A stretch of DNA of 64,000 nt, taken from contig NZ_RBZQ01000001.1 in NCBI RefSeq assembly GCF_003640395.1, positions 248,001 through 312,000 on the forward strand, written 5' to 3'. This document shows positions 43,667 through 54,027 of this stretch, piece by piece. The notes below the pieces were generated by a model, which was not told the DNA's origin, ran no database searches, and was given only the letters and a program-made list of their open reading frames with translations. Made by a program: the position numbers and the translations under genes. The first letter of the stretch is position 1. Every line of letters starts with the position of its first letter. This stretch comes from Stutzerimonas urumqiensis. GTDB lineage: Bacteria; Pseudomonadota; Gammaproteobacteria; Pseudomonadales; Pseudomonadaceae.

Positions 43667-44815
43667 GTGCAGATCCAGGGACATTTCGACCTTCGCTTCG
43701 AGGCGGTCAAGGCGCTCTTCGAGCAACAGCTGACTGACGGGCAATTCCGCGGTGCGGCCGTCTGCGTGCAGATCGGCGGCGAAACCGTGCTCGACCTCTG
43801 GGGCGGCATGGCGGACAACGAAGGGCAGCAACCCTGGCAGCAGGACACGCTCGTCAATCTGTTTTCCTGCACCAAGACCTTCGCGGCGGTCGCGATCCTG
43901 CAGCTGGTCGAATCGGGAAAAATGGGGCTCGATGAGCCGGTCGCCAATGTCTGGCCGGAATTCGGCGCCCACGGCAAAGGCGGCATTACGTTGCGCCATC
44001 TGCTGAGCCATCAGGCTGGGCTGCCGGCAATTCGCGCGCCGTTGCCGCCGGAGGCGCTTTATGACTGGGATCGCATGGTTGCAGCCCTCGCTGCCGAAGA
44101 GCCCTGGTGGGCGCCGGGCCAAGCGCATGGCTACGCGGCCATCACCTATGGCTGGCTGATCGGCGAGCTTCTGCGCCGCGTCGACGGTCGCGAAGCGGGC
44201 GAGGCGATCGTGGCGCGTACCGCCCGTCCGCTCGGCCTCGATTTCCATCTGGGCCTGGCCGATAGCGAGTTCGAGCGTGTGGGCTACCTCACACGGATGA
44301 AGAACAATTTCGGCGACGATGCGGCCAAGCGGCTGTTCGTGGCGTTGACCAGCGAACCTGGCTCGATGACGGCCCTGGCCTTCACCAACCCGCCGTCGGT
44401 GATGAACAGTGCGAACAAGCCTGAATGGCGGCGTATGGCGCAGCCGGCGGCCAACGGGCACGGTAATGCCCGCTCGCTGGCGGGTTTCTACGCCGGCCTG
44501 CTCGACGGACGCTTGCTCGGTGACGCCATGCTCGAGGAGATGACCAAGGAGCATTGCGTGGGTGTCGACAAGACCCTGCTGACTCGGACGCGCTTCGCGC
44601 TGGGCTGCTGGCGCGACCAGCCGGAGGTGCCCAACGCGACCTTCGCCATGGGGCCGCGGGCATTCGGTCACCCGGGTGCGGGTGGTTGCATCGGTTTTGC
44701 CGACCCGGAACGTGAGCTGTCGTTCGGCTTCGTGACCAACACCTTGGGCCCGTATGTGCTGATGGATCCTCGCGCCCAGGCGCTCGCACGTGCGGTCAGC
44801 GCCTGCGTGGGTTGA
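43667..44815 (+). CDS. Serine hydrolase (beta-lactamase-like esterase)
   Basis: I chose the GTG at 43667, giving a 382-residue product beginning MQIQGHFDLRFEAVK as in related EstB-type proteins; AAGGTG lies nine bases upstream. The class C beta-lactamase fold is marked by the SCTK motif (Ser-x-x-Lys), YAAITYGW (Tyr-x-x-like) and HPGAGGC near the end. No signal peptide is seen, so it is probably a cytosolic esterase or peptidase; the substrate is unknown. Confidence 0.87.
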   Translation: MQIQGHFDLRFEAVKALFEQQLTDGQFRGAAVCVQIGGETVLDLWGGMADNEGQQPWQQDTLVNLFSCTKTFAAVAILQLVESGKMGLDEPVANVWPEFGAHGKGGITLRHLLSHQAGLPAIRAPLPPEALYDWDRMVAALAAEEPWWAPGQAHGYAAITYGWLIGELLRRVDGREAGEAIVARTARPLGLDFHLGLADSEFERVGYLTRMKNNFGDDAAKRLFVALTSEPGSMTALAFTNPPSVMNSANKPEWRRMAQPAANGHGNARSLAGFYAGLLDGRLLGDAMLEEMTKEHCVGVDKTLLTRTRFALGCWRDQPEVPNATFAMGPRAFGHPGAGGCIGFADPERELSFGFVTNTLGPYVLMDPRAQALARAVSACVG

Positions 44816-44950
44816 ACCGTTCATCGCTTAAAGAAACGATTGCGTTGCGAAATAAGGACTTGCGTCCAGAATTTCACACTAAACCTGAAGACGTGCCGCT
44901 AATTGCGGCTGGATAATCCAACTACATTCCATTAACGGACGACGTTGCAC

Positions 44951-45583
44951 ATGAAGCTGCTCAAGAGCGCCACCTTGATTCTTTGCATGACCGTTTCCGG
45001 TTGTAGCCTTAACGACAAGCAGGAAACCGCCGAAGTCCCCAAGCTGCCGGAGCCGGTCGCCGCCAAGGTCGACGCAGCCTGGCTTGATGCTTACGAGACC
45101 AAGCTGCGGGCCGCGCTCGAAGACAGCAAATTTGAAGTGGAGCGTCGTGACGACACCCTTATCGTGACGGCACCTGCCGATGCAACCTTCAACCCGGACC
45201 GGCCGGGCATGCTGTTGCCCGTCACCCTGGGGCCGATCAGTCGTGTCGCCAAGCTGGTGGAGAACGATCTGGAGGCGGCCGTGCTGGTACTGGGCCATGC
45301 CGACAGCACCGGTGGCGACGAGGCCAACCGTGTGCTGAGTCGCGAGCGGGCCGGCGCCGTCGCTGCCATTTTCCGCCTGAGTGGGTTGAAGCGGGACCGT
45401 CTGGTGATCAAGGGGCTCGGCTCCGATATGCCGCGCGCGGCGAACGACACCGCTGAAGGCCGCGCCAAGAACCGGCGAGTCGAAATGGTGCTCACCGCTC
45501 AGGCCGTCCTGCCGGCCTTGGCGGCCCAGTATGCCCAACCGGTGCCGGCCACTCAGGTCGTCGCCGCCAAGACCGAGGAGTGA
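44951..45583 (+). CDS. OmpA-like lipoprotein
   Basis: The product of the ATG at 44951 (210 residues) starts with a lipoprotein signal with lipobox VSGC. Its C-terminal OmpA-type domain has GHADSTGGDEANRVLSRERAGAVAAIF and GLGSDMPRAANDTAEGRAKNRRVEM. The usual FxxxS entry to the domain is replaced by NPDRPGMLL, so peptidoglycan binding may be modified. It is distinct from the OmpA-like gene at 40178 and shares only the domain. Confidence 0.87.
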   Translation: MKLLKSATLILCMTVSGCSLNDKQETAEVPKLPEPVAAKVDAAWLDAYETKLRAALEDSKFEVERRDDTLIVTAPADATFNPDRPGMLLPVTLGPISRVAKLVENDLEAAVLVLGHADSTGGDEANRVLSRERAGAVAAIFRLSGLKRDRLVIKGLGSDMPRAANDTAEGRAKNRRVEMVLTAQAVLPALAAQYAQPVPATQVVAAKTEE

Positions 45584-45671
45584 CCATCGCGGCACCGAGC
45601 CCTTGTCCTGAATCAAGCGCTCGGTGCCGTTCGGCACTATGCTTGGCCGCATCTTCACGGGAGGCCACGCG

Positions 45672-46319
45672 ATGTCACACACCCTGGCGGACATGCGCCG
45701 CGACTACATCCGGGACGGGCTGGTCGAAGCCGATGCGCCCGAAGAGCCCATGACCCTGTTCGGCCGGTGGTTCGAGCAGGCGATCGCCGTCGAGCAACCT
45801 CCGGTAGAACCTAACGCGATGACCTTGGCGACGGTCGATGGGCGCGGCCGGCCGCATTGCCGCGTGCTCCTGCTCAAGGGCATCGATGAGCGCGGATTCA
45901 CCTTCTTCACCAACTACGAGAGCGCCAAGGGCGAGCAGCTCGGGGCTTGTCCCTTCGCCGCCATGACCTTTTTCTGGCCCGCGCTGGAGCGTCAGGTCCG
46001 CATCGAGGGAAGTGTCGAACGCCTGAGCGACAGTGAGTCGGACGCCTATTACCGTGTCCGTCCGATGGGCAGTCGGCTCGGCGCGTGGGCGTCGCCCCAG
46101 AGCCGGGTCATCGCCGATCGTGCCGAGCTGGAGCGACGTCTGTCCGAGGTCGAACAGCGATTCGCGGGCAGCGACCCCTCGCGCCCGCCGCACTGGGGAG
46201 GCTACCGCGTGGTACCGGAGGCGATCGAATTCTGGCAAGGCCGCTCCAGCCGTCTGCATGATCGACTCGTGTACCGCTGCGCAGAAGACGGTTGGCGCCG
46301 GGAGCGCCTTGCGCCCTAG
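45672..46319 (+). CDS. pdxH: Pyridoxamine 5'-phosphate oxidase
   Basis: The 215-residue FMN enzyme converts PNP or PMP to PLP. The motifs [26 protein letters not shown] and [24 protein letters not shown] are standard. GGGAGG lies before the ATG at 45672. The last four bases overlap the end of the minus-strand gene at 46316. Confidence 0.97.
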   Translation: MSHTLADMRRDYIRDGLVEADAPEEPMTLFGRWFEQAIAVEQPPVEPNAMTLATVDGRGRPHCRVLLLKGIDERGFTFFTNYESAKGEQLGACPFAAMTFFWPALERQVRIEGSVERLSDSESDAYYRVRPMGSRLGAWASPQSRVIADRAELERRLSEVEQRFAGSDPSRPPHWGGYRVVPEAIEFWQGRSSRLHDRLVYRCAEDGWRRERLAP

Positions 46320-46561
46320 ATCTGGCGGCTCGCCTCGTAGCTGTCGGCTTCTCGCTTCAACCAGTCGGGCAGCGCGCGCCGTGCGATTTTCTGGCGCCGG
46401 GCTTCGCCAAGCCGCTCCAGCATCCAGGCGCGCTTGGCCTTGTCCGTGCCGCCGAGGGACAGCGCCAGATCCCGGTCCGCCCAGCGCCTGAAGCGAACGA
46501 ACAACCAGCCATGGAAGACCAGGCCGGCGAGCGTCGTGACGACAACGATGAAGTAGTCCAT
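46316..46561 (-). CDS. Small membrane-anchored protein, 81 aa
   Basis: One N-terminal membrane helix ([20 protein letters not shown]) is followed by a basic soluble tail ([38 protein letters not shown]). AGGAG lies four bases before the ATG. Function unknown; it is convergent with pdxH and overlaps its 3' end by 4 bases. Confidence 0.68.
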   Translation of the reverse strand: MDYFIVVVTTLAGLVFHGWLFVRFRRWADRDLALSLGGTDKAKRAWMLERLGEARRQKIARRALPDWLKREADSYEASRQI

Positions 46562-46711
46562 GTGGCTCCTGCGATAGGCCGTCGTGCGATGCGGTAACGG
46601 CTCGCGTAAAGTGTGGTCCGTTGATTTAGGCGGATGCTGAACCAGGGCGGTGGCGATGCCAAGCGCCAGCAGGCTCTGGCGCGGTCCGGGACTTTTGCAG
46701 GAGATACGGTG

Positions 46712-47173
46712 ATGCGCAAATCCTTACTCGTGGCTTCAATGACGACGCTTGCACTGCTCAGCGGTGGTTGCACGTCCAACCTGACCGGGGATACCTATTC
46801 CCGCGACGAAGCCCGGACCGTGCAGACGGTTCGCTATGGCACGGTGGAATCGCTGCGTCCGGTGCAGATCGAGGGCACCAAGACGCCGATCGGCACAGGG
46901 GCCGGCGCCGTGATCGGCGGGATCGCCGGCAGTGGCGTAGGCGGCGGACGGGGCAGTGCGGTCGCAGCAGTCATCGGCGCGGTCGCCGGTGGCATGCTGG
47001 GTTCGGCGGCGGAAGAGGGCATCACGCGCGCCCAGGGCGTCGAAATCACCGTCCGCGAGGATGATGGCAACATGCGCGCCTATGTGCAGGAAGTGGAGCC
47101 CAACCAGGTCTTCCGCGTCGGCCAGCGCGTCCGGATCCTCACCGTGGACGGCACCAGCCGCGTAGCGCCCTAG
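46712..47173 (+). CDS. SlyB-like glycine zipper outer-membrane lipoprotein
   Basis: From the ATG at 46712 the product is 153 residues with lipobox LSGGC and then the glycine zipper (GAGAVIGGIAGSGVGGGRGSAVAAVIGAVAGGMLGSAAEE). A C-terminal beta region (VEITVREDDGNMRAYVQEVEPNQVFRVGQRVRIL) follows. This matches SlyB/PAL-like lipoproteins of the outer membrane. AGGAGA precedes the start. Confidence 0.88.
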   Translation: MRKSLLVASMTTLALLSGGCTSNLTGDTYSRDEARTVQTVRYGTVESLRPVQIEGTKTPIGTGAGAVIGGIAGSGVGGGRGSAVAAVIGAVAGGMLGSAAEEGITRAQGVEITVREDDGNMRAYVQEVEPNQVFRVGQRVRILTVDGTSRVAP

Positions 47174-47365
47174 CGCGCCCTGGCGATACCGGGCTTCCCC
47201 TCGTCCGGCCTCGTCTGATTTGTTTTCAAAATGCATACGGGCATGACGGTTGCCCGATTGATATGGATAATCGGCCGCCAGCAAGGCCCAACATAGGGTC
47301 TATCGAGGCCGGCTGGCCCGGAGTGGAAACATGCCGCTGGACTGGCGGCTCTGAGGGGTTCCGAC

Positions 47366-50164
47366 ATGGCGCTTGCGCTGATCATCGCTCTGCCATTCAT
47401 TGGTGCTGTGCTGCCGTTGCTGCTCGAGCGCTACGGCCGCTCGGCCTGCGCGTTCGGTGCCGGAGTGGGGCCGCTGGTGGCCTTGATCATGGTGCTCGGG
47501 CGCTGGGAGCCGGTGTTCGATGGCCAGGCCGAGATCGTGACGCTCCCGTGGTTGCCCGAGCTGGGGTTGAATCTCAGCCTGCGGCTGGATGGCTTGGGCT
47601 TTCTGTTCGCGCTGATGATCCTCGGCATCGGTTTGCTGGTCATCCTCTATGCGCGCTACTACCTCGCCAAGACCGAGCCGATGGGGCGCTTCTTCGCCTA
47701 CTTCCTGATGTTCATGGGCTCGATGCTGGGCCTAGTCCTGTCGGAAAACCTCCTGCTGATGCTGATGTTCTGGGAACTGACGAGCCTGTCGTCGTTTCTG
47801 TTGATCGGCTTCTGGGGGCACCAGTCCGATGCGCGTCGCGGCGCGCGCATGTCGCTGGCCATCACCGGTGGCGGTGGGCTGGCGCTGCTGGCTGGCATCC
47901 TGCTGCTGGGCAATATCGTCGGCAGCTTCGAGCTGTCGGACGTCATCGCCGCGGGTGGAACGATTCGCGCGCACGCGCTGTATCCCGTGACGCTGATCCT
48001 GATTCTGCTGGGTGCGTTCACCAAGTCGGCACAGTTCCCGTTCCATTTCTGGTTGCCGCAGGCGATGGCGGCGCCGACGCCGGTATCGGCGTTCCTGCAC
48101 TCGGCGACCATGGTCAAGGCCGGTGTGTTTCTGCTGGCGCGCCTCTACCCGGCGCTGTCCGATTCGGAGTGGTGGTTCTACCTCGTCAGCCTGACCGGCC
48201 TGGCAACCTTGCTGGTCGGCGCGGTGATGGCGCTCTTCCAGCATGACCTCAAGGGACTGCTGGCCTATTCGACGATCAGTCACCTCGGCCTGATCACCCT
48301 CCTGTTCGGTCTCGATTCACCGCAGGGGGCGGTGGCCGGGATCTTCCACATCATCAACCACGCCACCTTCAAGGCCTCGCTGTTCATGGCGGCCGGCATC
48401 ATCGATCACGAGACCGGTACTCGCGACATGCGGCGCATCAACGGCATGTGGCGCTTCATGCCGCACACGGCGGTGCTGGCCATCGTCGCATCGCTGGCGA
48501 TGGCCGGCGTGCCGCTGCTCAATGGCTTTCTCAGCAAGGAAATGTTCTTCGCCGAGACGCTCGAACAGCACCTGCTCGGCAGCTTCTACTGGGCGATTCC
48601 GGTCGCGGCGACGATCGCGGGCGTATTCTCGGTCGCCTACTCGCTGCGCTTCATCCACGACGTGTTCTTCAACGGCGATCCGATCGATCTGCCCAAGTAC
48701 CCGCCGCACGAGCCGGCCCGCTACATGAAGATCCCGGTCGAGATCCTGGTGCTGATCTGCCTGCTCGTCGGGATGTTGCCGGTCTACACGGTCGCGCCGC
48801 TGCTCGATGCGGCGGTCTTCGCCAGCCTCAACGGGGTGGTGCCTCCCTACAGCCTGGCGATTTGGCATGGGCTGTCGCTGCCGCTGTACATGAGCCTGAT
48901 AGCGCTTGGCGGCGGGATCCTGGTCTATTCGGCGCGTAAATGGCTGTTCCGCTGGTACGACGGCTTGCCGTCGGTCGATTCGCTGCACATGTTCGAGCGG
49001 GTGGTGAGCGCGTTGTCGGCCGGCGCTGCGTTCGTCTCGCAGCTGCTCGAGAACCGGTCTCAGCAGCGCTACCTGACCTTGCTGCTGCTCAGCACGCTGA
49101 TTCCGGTGGTGGTGGCGCTGGCTCCGCTCGATTCGCTCACCGGCACCGTGGCGCTCTCGCCGCTCGATCCCTTCACGGTGGCAGGCATGGCGATTCTGGC
49201 GGTCACCTCGATACTGACTGTCATTTTTCATCGCATCCGACTGGTCGCGCTGATGATTCTGAGCGGGGCGGGCCTGATGGTGGCCTTGGCCTTCGCACGT
49301 TTTTCGGCGCCGGACCTGGCGCTGACCCAGTTGTCGGTCGAGATGGTCAGCATGATCCTGCTGATGCTGGTGCTGTTCTTCATTCCTGACCGTACACCTG
49401 CGGAATCGAGCAGCCTGCGCGGCACCCGCGACCTGTTGCTGGCCGGCGGCATGGGAACGCTCGTCGCCATCCTGGCCTATGCCGTCATGACGCGTCCGTA
49501 CGACAGCATCGCGTCGTTCTTTCTCGAGAACAGCGTGCCGGGCGGTGGCGGCAAGAACGTGGTGAACGTCATTCTGGTCGACTTCCGCGGCTTCGATACG
49601 CTGGGCGAGATCAGCGTACTGGCCATCGCGGCGGTAGGCATCGCGGCGATGTTGAAGGGGCTGCGGTTGCCGCATCCGATCTTTGACTACATGGGCCGTC
49701 CGTGGTCGCGGGACAGCCACCCGATGATCCTCGGGGTGCTGGCGCGTCTGCTGTTGCCGATGGCGCTCATGGTGTCCGCGTTCATCTTCCTGCGGGGGCA
49801 CAACCTGCCGGGCGGAGGCTTCATCGCCGGGCTGATAACCGCCGTCGCCTTGATCGCCCAGTACATTTCGCTCGGCTCGGCCTGGAGCGAGGCTCGCAAG
49901 CCCTTCGCCTATCCGGCGTTGGCCGGGGCCGGGGTGATGACCGCTGGGTTGACGGGCCTGGGGAGCTGGGCATTCGGCCGGCCGTTCCTCACCTCGGCAT
50001 TCGGTCACTTCCACTTGCCGGTCGCTGGCGACTTCGAACTGGCGACCGCCATGCTCTTCGATCTCGGCGTGTACCTGACGGTCGTGGGCGCAACGATGCT
50101 GATGCTCGCCAGCCTCGGGCCGCTCGGCCGAGGCACCGAGACTGCTGCCAAGGAGATCCACTGA
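47366..50164 (+). CDS. mrpA: Na+/H+ (K+/H+) antiporter subunit A, fused with subunit B-like domain
   Basis: This 932-residue membrane protein belongs to the MrpA/PhaA family, related to complex I Nuo[21 protein letters not shown] and [19 protein letters not shown] contain the conserved NuoL-type core. After about residue 780 an MrpB-like domain ([38 protein letters not shown]) is fused, so no separate mrpB gene exists. First gene of a complete six-gene operon (A-B, C, D, E, F, G). It exchanges monovalent cations for protons and protects against salt or alkaline pH. Confidence 0.95.
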   Translation: MALALIIALPFIGAVLPLLLERYGRSACAFGAGVGPLVALIMVLGRWEPVFDGQAEIVTLPWLPELGLNLSLRLDGLGFLFALMILGIGLLVILYARYYLAKTEPMGRFFAYFLMFMGSMLGLVLSENLLLMLMFWELTSLSSFLLIGFWGHQSDARRGARMSLAITGGGGLALLAGILLLGNIVGSFELSDVIAAGGTIRAHALYPVTLILILLGAFTKSAQFPFHFWLPQAMAAPTPVSAFLHSATMVKAGVFLLARLYPALSDSEWWFYLVSLTGLATLLVGAVMALFQHDLKGLLAYSTISHLGLITLLFGLDSPQGAVAGIFHIINHATFKASLFMAAGIIDHETGTRDMRRINGMWRFMPHTAVLAIVASLAMAGVPLLNGFLSKEMFFAETLEQHLLGSFYWAIPVAATIAGVFSVAYSLRFIHDVFFNGDPIDLPKYPPHEPARYMKIPVEILVLICLLVGMLPVYTVAPLLDAAVFASLNGVVPPYSLAIWHGLSLPLYMSLIALGGGILVYSARKWLFRWYDGLPSVDSLHMFERVVSALSAGAAFVSQLLENRSQQRYLTLLLLSTLIPVVVALAPLDSLTGTVALSPLDPFTVAGMAILAVTSILTVIFHRIRLVALMILSGAGLMVALAFARFSAPDLALTQLSVEMVSMILLMLVLFFIPDRTPAESSSLRGTRDLLLAGGMGTLVAILAYAVMTRPYDSIASFFLENSVPGGGGKNVVNVILVDFRGFDTLGEISVLAIAAVGIAAMLKGLRLPHPIFDYMGRPWSRDSHPMILGVLARLLLPMALMVSAFIFLRGHNLPGGGFIAGLITAVALIAQYISLGSAWSEARKPFAYPALAGAGVMTAGLTGLGSWAFGRPFLTSAFGHFHLPVAGDFELATAMLFDLGVYLTVVGATMLMLASLGPLGRGTETAAKEIH

Positions 50165-50493
50165 TGGAAGCGTTCTATGCGGGGACGCTGGGCGTGATGG
50201 TTGCCAGCGGCGTCTACCTCTTGCTGCGCGCCCGGGTCTTTCCCGTGGTGATGGGGCTGACGCTCATCTCGTATGCGGTGAACCTGTTCATTTTCTCGAT
50301 GGGCCGGCTGGGCACCGACACCGTTGCGGTCGTCGGCAGCAGCGAGACGATGGGTGATCCGTTGCCGCAGGCGCTGGTGCTGACGGCCATCGTCATCGGC
50401 TTCGCCATGACGGCTTTCACGGTGGTGCTGGCCTTGCGCAGCATGGGGGAGGTCGGGACCGATCATGTCGACGGCCAGGAGCCGCGCGCATGA
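50164..50493 (+). CDS. mrpC: Antiporter subunit C
   Basis: This 109-residue NuoK-like protein has three membrane helices (FYAGTLGVMVASGVYLLL, VVMGLTLISYAVNLFIFSMG, PQALVLTAIVIGFAMTAFTVVLAL). The ATG overlaps the mrpA stop (TGATG at 50162), and mrpD begins within its last codons by ATGA. Confidence 0.93.
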   Translation: MEAFYAGTLGVMVASGVYLLLRARVFPVVMGLTLISYAVNLFIFSMGRLGTDTVAVVGSSETMGDPLPQALVLTAIVIGFAMTAFTVVLALRSMGEVGTDHVDGQEPRA

Positions 50494-51989
50494 ACCATGG
50501 CTTGATCCTGCCGATCCTGCTGCCCCTGTTCACCGGCAGCGCGCTGTTGTTGATGCGAGGGGCGAGTCTGCCGGTGCAACGGGGCTTGTCCTTGCTGGCC
50601 AGCTGGGCGCTGTTGCCCCTGGCGATCTGGCTCGCGCTCCTCGCCGGAGACGGCGAGCTGCGGCTCTATGTGCTGGGCGACTGGCAGCCACCGTTCGGCA
50701 TCGTTCTGCTGCTCGACCGCCTCAGCGCGGTGATGCTGATCATCACCGCACTGCTGGCCGGCTTCTCGGTGCTCTATGCCTCGCGCGGCGACGATGAGCG
50801 CGGCGCGGATTTCCATGCCCTGTTCCAGTTCCAGCTGGTCGGCATCAACGGCGCCTTCCTGACCGGCGATCTGTTCAACCTGTTCGTCTTCTTCGAAATC
50901 CTGCTGATTTCCTCCTACGCCCTGCTGCTGCATGGCCAGGGGCCTGATCGCGTCAGGGCAGGGCTGCATTACGTCGTGCTGAATCTGGTCGGCTCGTCGC
51001 TGTTCCTCCTCGGCGTAAGCGTTCTTTATGGCCTGACCGGCACCCTCAACATGGCCGATCTGGCGATCCGGGTCGCTGCCGCGCCGGCAGAGGATGCCCC
51101 GTTGTTGCGGGCCGCGGGCTTCCTGTTGCTGGTGGTTTTCGGCCTCAAGGCCGCGATCATTCCGCTGCACACCTGGCTGCCAAGTGCCTACTCCGCCGCC
51201 TCGGCACCGGTCGCGGCGCTGTTCGCGATCATGACCAAGATCGGGCTGTACGCCATTCTGCGCGTCTTCACCCTGATTTTCGGCGGTACCGGGCCGCTCG
51301 ACGGCATGATCGACGACTGGATCTGGCCGTTGGCCCTGGCAACCCTGGCGATCGGCGCATTCGGTGCGCTCGCGGCGCGCGACCTGCGAATGCTCCTGGC
51401 GCATTTGGTGATCGTCTCGGTGGGTACGCTGCTTGCCGGCTTTGCCCTGGGCAGCGCGGCCGCGCTGTCGGCATCGCTGTACTACCTGATCCACAGTTCG
51501 CTGGTCTCGGGCGGCCTGTTCCTGCTGGCCGATCTCATCGTGCGCCAGCGGGGGGCCACCCAGGCGACCCTGCGGTCGGCGCCGGCATTGCGCCAGCCCT
51601 TGCTCCTGGGAGCGATGTTCTTCGCGGCGGCCGTGTCGGTCTCGGGCCTTCCACCGTTCTCCGGCTTCATCGGCAAGGTGATGCTGATGCGCTCGGCGGT
51701 CGATGGCCCGGATATCGCTTGGCTATGGGCTGTCCTGCTGACCGGCGGGTTGGCCATGCTCATTGCCCTGAGCCGCGCGGGCAGCCTCGTCTTCTGGCGC
51801 GCCAATGAAGACGAACCGCTGCGCGAGCGCGCCGATCCGGTCCGCCTGCTGGCCTGCCTCGGTCTGTTGTCGGCAAGCCTGCTGATGGTCGTCTATGCCG
51901 GGCCGCTTCAGGGCTATCTTCAGGCGACCGCCGACCAGTTGCTCGATCTCGGCCCCTATCTGCGGCTGATTCCAGGAGGTGGCGCATGA
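50490..51989 (+). CDS. mrpD: Antiporter subunit D
   Basis: A 499-residue NuoN/NuoM-like subunit with about 14 membrane helices. The core FFEILLISSYALLLHG and KAAIIPLHTWLPSAYSAASAPVAALFAIMTKIG is conserved, including the proton-channel Lys. It overlaps mrpC by ATGA and mrpE by ATGA. Confidence 0.95.
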   Translation: MNHGLILPILLPLFTGSALLLMRGASLPVQRGLSLLASWALLPLAIWLALLAGDGELRLYVLGDWQPPFGIVLLLDRLSAVMLIITALLAGFSVLYASRGDDERGADFHALFQFQLVGINGAFLTGDLFNLFVFFEILLISSYALLLHGQGPDRVRAGLHYVVLNLVGSSLFLLGVSVLYGLTGTLNMADLAIRVAAAPAEDAPLLRAAGFLLLVVFGLKAAIIPLHTWLPSAYSAASAPVAALFAIMTKIGLYAILRVFTLIFGGTGPLDGMIDDWIWPLALATLAIGAFGALAARDLRMLLAHLVIVSVGTLLAGFALGSAAALSASLYYLIHSSLVSGGLFLLADLIVRQRGATQATLRSAPALRQPLLLGAMFFAAAVSVSGLPPFSGFIGKVMLMRSAVDGPDIAWLWAVLLTGGLAMLIALSRAGSLVFWRANEDEPLRERADPVRLLACLGLLSASLLMVVYAGPLQGYLQATADQLLDLGPYLRLIPGGGA

Positions 51990-52486
51990 TGGCTCGCCTG
52001 TTGCCGCATCCCGCACTCAGCGTGGTATTGCTGCTGCTGTGGCTCTTGCTCAACAACACGCTGAATCCGGGCCATATCCTGCTGGGTGGCGCGCTCGGCG
52101 TCATCATTCCGGCCTGCATGCGCAATTTCGTCATGCCGGTGCCGAAGGTCAAGCAACGTATCGGGCTGATGCGTTTCACCGTGCGTGTGCTAGTGGACAT
52201 CGTGATGGCCAATTTCCACGTGGCCAAGCTGGTGCTCGGCCCGACCCGGCGGCTCTCGCCGGCGTTCGTCGAGATTCCGGTGTCGATCACCGATGATTTC
52301 GTGCTGACGGTACTGACCAGCGTCGTGTCGCTGACGCCCGGAACCGTCTCGGCCGATGTCAGCGATGACCGGCGGCGGATTCTCGTGCACACGCTGGATG
52401 CGCCCGATCCGGATGCGCTCGTCGCCGAGATCAAGACCCGCTACGAAGCCCCTCTGCTGGAGATCTTCGAATGCTCGACTACGTGA
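51986..52486 (+). CDS. mrpE: Antiporter subunit E
   Basis: The 166-residue subunit has two N-terminal membrane helices and a soluble C-terminal domain (SITDDFVLTVLTSVVSLTPGTVSADVSDDRRRILVHTLD), which is the MrpE signature. It overlaps mrpF by 16 bases. Confidence 0.93.
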   Translation: MMARLLPHPALSVVLLLLWLLLNNTLNPGHILLGGALGVIIPACMRNFVMPVPKVKQRIGLMRFTVRVLVDIVMANFHVAKLVLGPTRRLSPAFVEIPVSITDDFVLTVLTSVVSLTPGTVSADVSDDRRRILVHTLDAPDPDALVAEIKTRYEAPLLEIFECSTT

Positions 52487-52740
52487 TACCGATCTGCCTG
52501 GCGCTGCTCGGCGGCGCGGCCATTCTCAACGTGGCACGGCTGATCATGGGGCCGTCGGTACCTGACCGGGTGCTGGCGCTGGATACCTTCTACATCAACG
52601 CGCTGGCGGTGATCATCCTGTTCGGCATCTGGCTCAAGACCGACCTGTTCTTCGAGGCGGCGTTGCTGATTGCCGTGATGGGCTTCGTCGGCACCATCGC
52701 GGCGGCCAAGCATCTGCTCAGCGGCGACATCATCGATTGA
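52471..52740 (+). CDS. mrpF: Antiporter subunit F
   Basis: An 89-residue three-helix protein with RLIMGPSVPDRVLALDTFYINALAVIIL, the MrpF/PhaF signature. The ATG at 52471 lies within the end of mrpE. Confidence 0.94.
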   Translation: MLDYVIPICLALLGGAAILNVARLIMGPSVPDRVLALDTFYINALAVIILFGIWLKTDLFFEAALLIAVMGFVGTIAAAKHLLSGDIID

Positions 52741-52752
52741 GGAGCGACGAGC

Positions 52753-53082
52753 ATGCCAATCTGGATCGAAGTGGCGGTAAGCCTGTTTCTGTTGTTCGGC
52801 AGCCTGTTCGCGCTGGTCGGGGCGATCGGGCTGTTTCGCCTGCCGGATTTCTTCACCCGCCTGCACGGGCCGACCAAGGCCACCACGCTGGGGGTCGGCG
52901 CCATCGTGCTGGGCTCGATGATCTTCTTCAGCAGCCGTGGCGACGGGCTCAGCCTGCATGAGCTGTTGATCATGGTGTTCCTGTTCATCACGGCTCCGGT
53001 GAGCGCCCACATGCTCGCCAAGGCCGCCATGCAGCAGCGCTTGCCGCGCGTCGACCGTACCCGAGGCGAGCCTTGGGAGTGA
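52753..53082 (+). CDS. mrpG: Antiporter subunit G
   Basis: A 109-residue three-helix subunit with GLFRLPDFFTRLHGPTKATTLGVG, the MrpG/PhaG signature. It is the last gene of the antiporter operon, 12 bases after mrpF. The EamA gene starts 19 bases later, so some read-through is likely. Confidence 0.94.
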   Translation: MPIWIEVAVSLFLLFGSLFALVGAIGLFRLPDFFTRLHGPTKATTLGVGAIVLGSMIFFSSRGDGLSLHELLIMVFLFITAPVSAHMLAKAAMQQRLPRVDRTRGEPWE

Positions 53083-53101
53083 CCGGTCGGCCACCGGCAC
53101 C

Positions 53102-54013
53102 ATGACGGACCGGATCGGCTACGGCGCAACCGCATCGCTCGTGCTGGCGATGGCCCTGTGGGGCAGCGCCTTCATCGGACTGAAGATCGCCTTCGAGGAA
53201 ATCCCACCGCTTTGGGTCATCTTCGGTCGGATGCTGTTCGGCAGCCTGGTATTCCTCCTGGCCTGGCGTTGGCGCGGCTCGATCGACTACCGCAAGGGCG
53301 ACTGGGCGTACCTGCTGGCGCTCGCCGTGTGCGAGCCCTGTCTGTACTTCGTTTTCGAGGCGCTGGCGCTGGAGCGTACCAGCGCCTCCCAGGCGGGGAT
53401 GATCACGGCGCTGCTGCCCTTGATGGTCGCCGTGGGGGCGTTTCTCTTCCTGCGCGAGCGGATAAGTCGGACGATGATCGGCGGCTTCGCCCTGGCACTG
53501 GTCGGCGCGGTCTGGCTGAGCCTCGCGGGCGATGCGAACGAACATGCGCCGGCGCCGCTGGCCGGCAATCTGCTGGAATTTCTGGCGATGGTGTGCGGGA
53601 CGGGCTACATGCTGCTCGTCAAGCACCTGGCGAATCGCTATTCCGCCTTTTTGCTGACGGCGATGCAGGCGTTCATCGGCACGCTGTTCTTCCTGCCGCT
53701 GGCGCTCTGGTTCGAACCGTTGCCGGCCGACGTGAGCCTCACCGGCTGGCTGACGGTCCTGTACCTGGGCGTGGTGGTCACGGTAGGCGCCTACGGCCTG
53801 TACAACCACGGGCTTTCTCGGATGCCCGCCAGCCGGGCATCGGGGTTCATCAACCTGATACCGGTGTTCACGCTGGTATTCGCCTGGCTGCTCCTGGACG
53901 AGCGGCTCAACGCCACTCAGGTGATGGCGGCGGGGTTGGTATTCGCCGGGGTGCTCTTGAGTCAGCTCTGCTCGCGACCGCCAGCGCCGCCGCCATCGGT
54001 CGTGCTTGACTGA
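53102..54013 (+). CDS. EamA/DMT family transporter
   Basis: A 303-residue transporter with ten membrane helices in two EamA repeats. MALWGSAFIGLKIAFEEIPPLWVIFGRMLFGSL marks repeat 1 and YGLYNHGLSRMPASRASGFINLIPVFTLVFAWLLLDERL marks repeat 2. Substrate unknown. It may be expressed from the mrp operon because it follows so closely. Confidence 0.88.
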   Translation: MTDRIGYGATASLVLAMALWGSAFIGLKIAFEEIPPLWVIFGRMLFGSLVFLLAWRWRGSIDYRKGDWAYLLALAVCEPCLYFVFEALALERTSASQAGMITALLPLMVAVGAFLFLRERISRTMIGGFALALVGAVWLSLAGDANEHAPAPLAGNLLEFLAMVCGTGYMLLVKHLANRYSAFLLTAMQAFIGTLFFLPLALWFEPLPADVSLTGWLTVLYLGVVVTVGAYGLYNHGLSRMPASRASGFINLIPVFTLVFAWLLLDERLNATQVMAAGLVFAGVLLSQLCSRPPAPPPSVVLD

Positions 54014-54027
54014 AGCGGCCGTCGACG

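Noticed and set aside
41704..43986. A 760-codon minus-strand frame opposite dinG
   Set aside because: Complement of dinG and the serine hydrolase; no independent signals.
48317..50161. A 614-codon minus-strand frame opposite mrpA
   Set aside because: Very rich in Gln, Arg and His as expected from the complement of a membrane protein gene; no start or domain.
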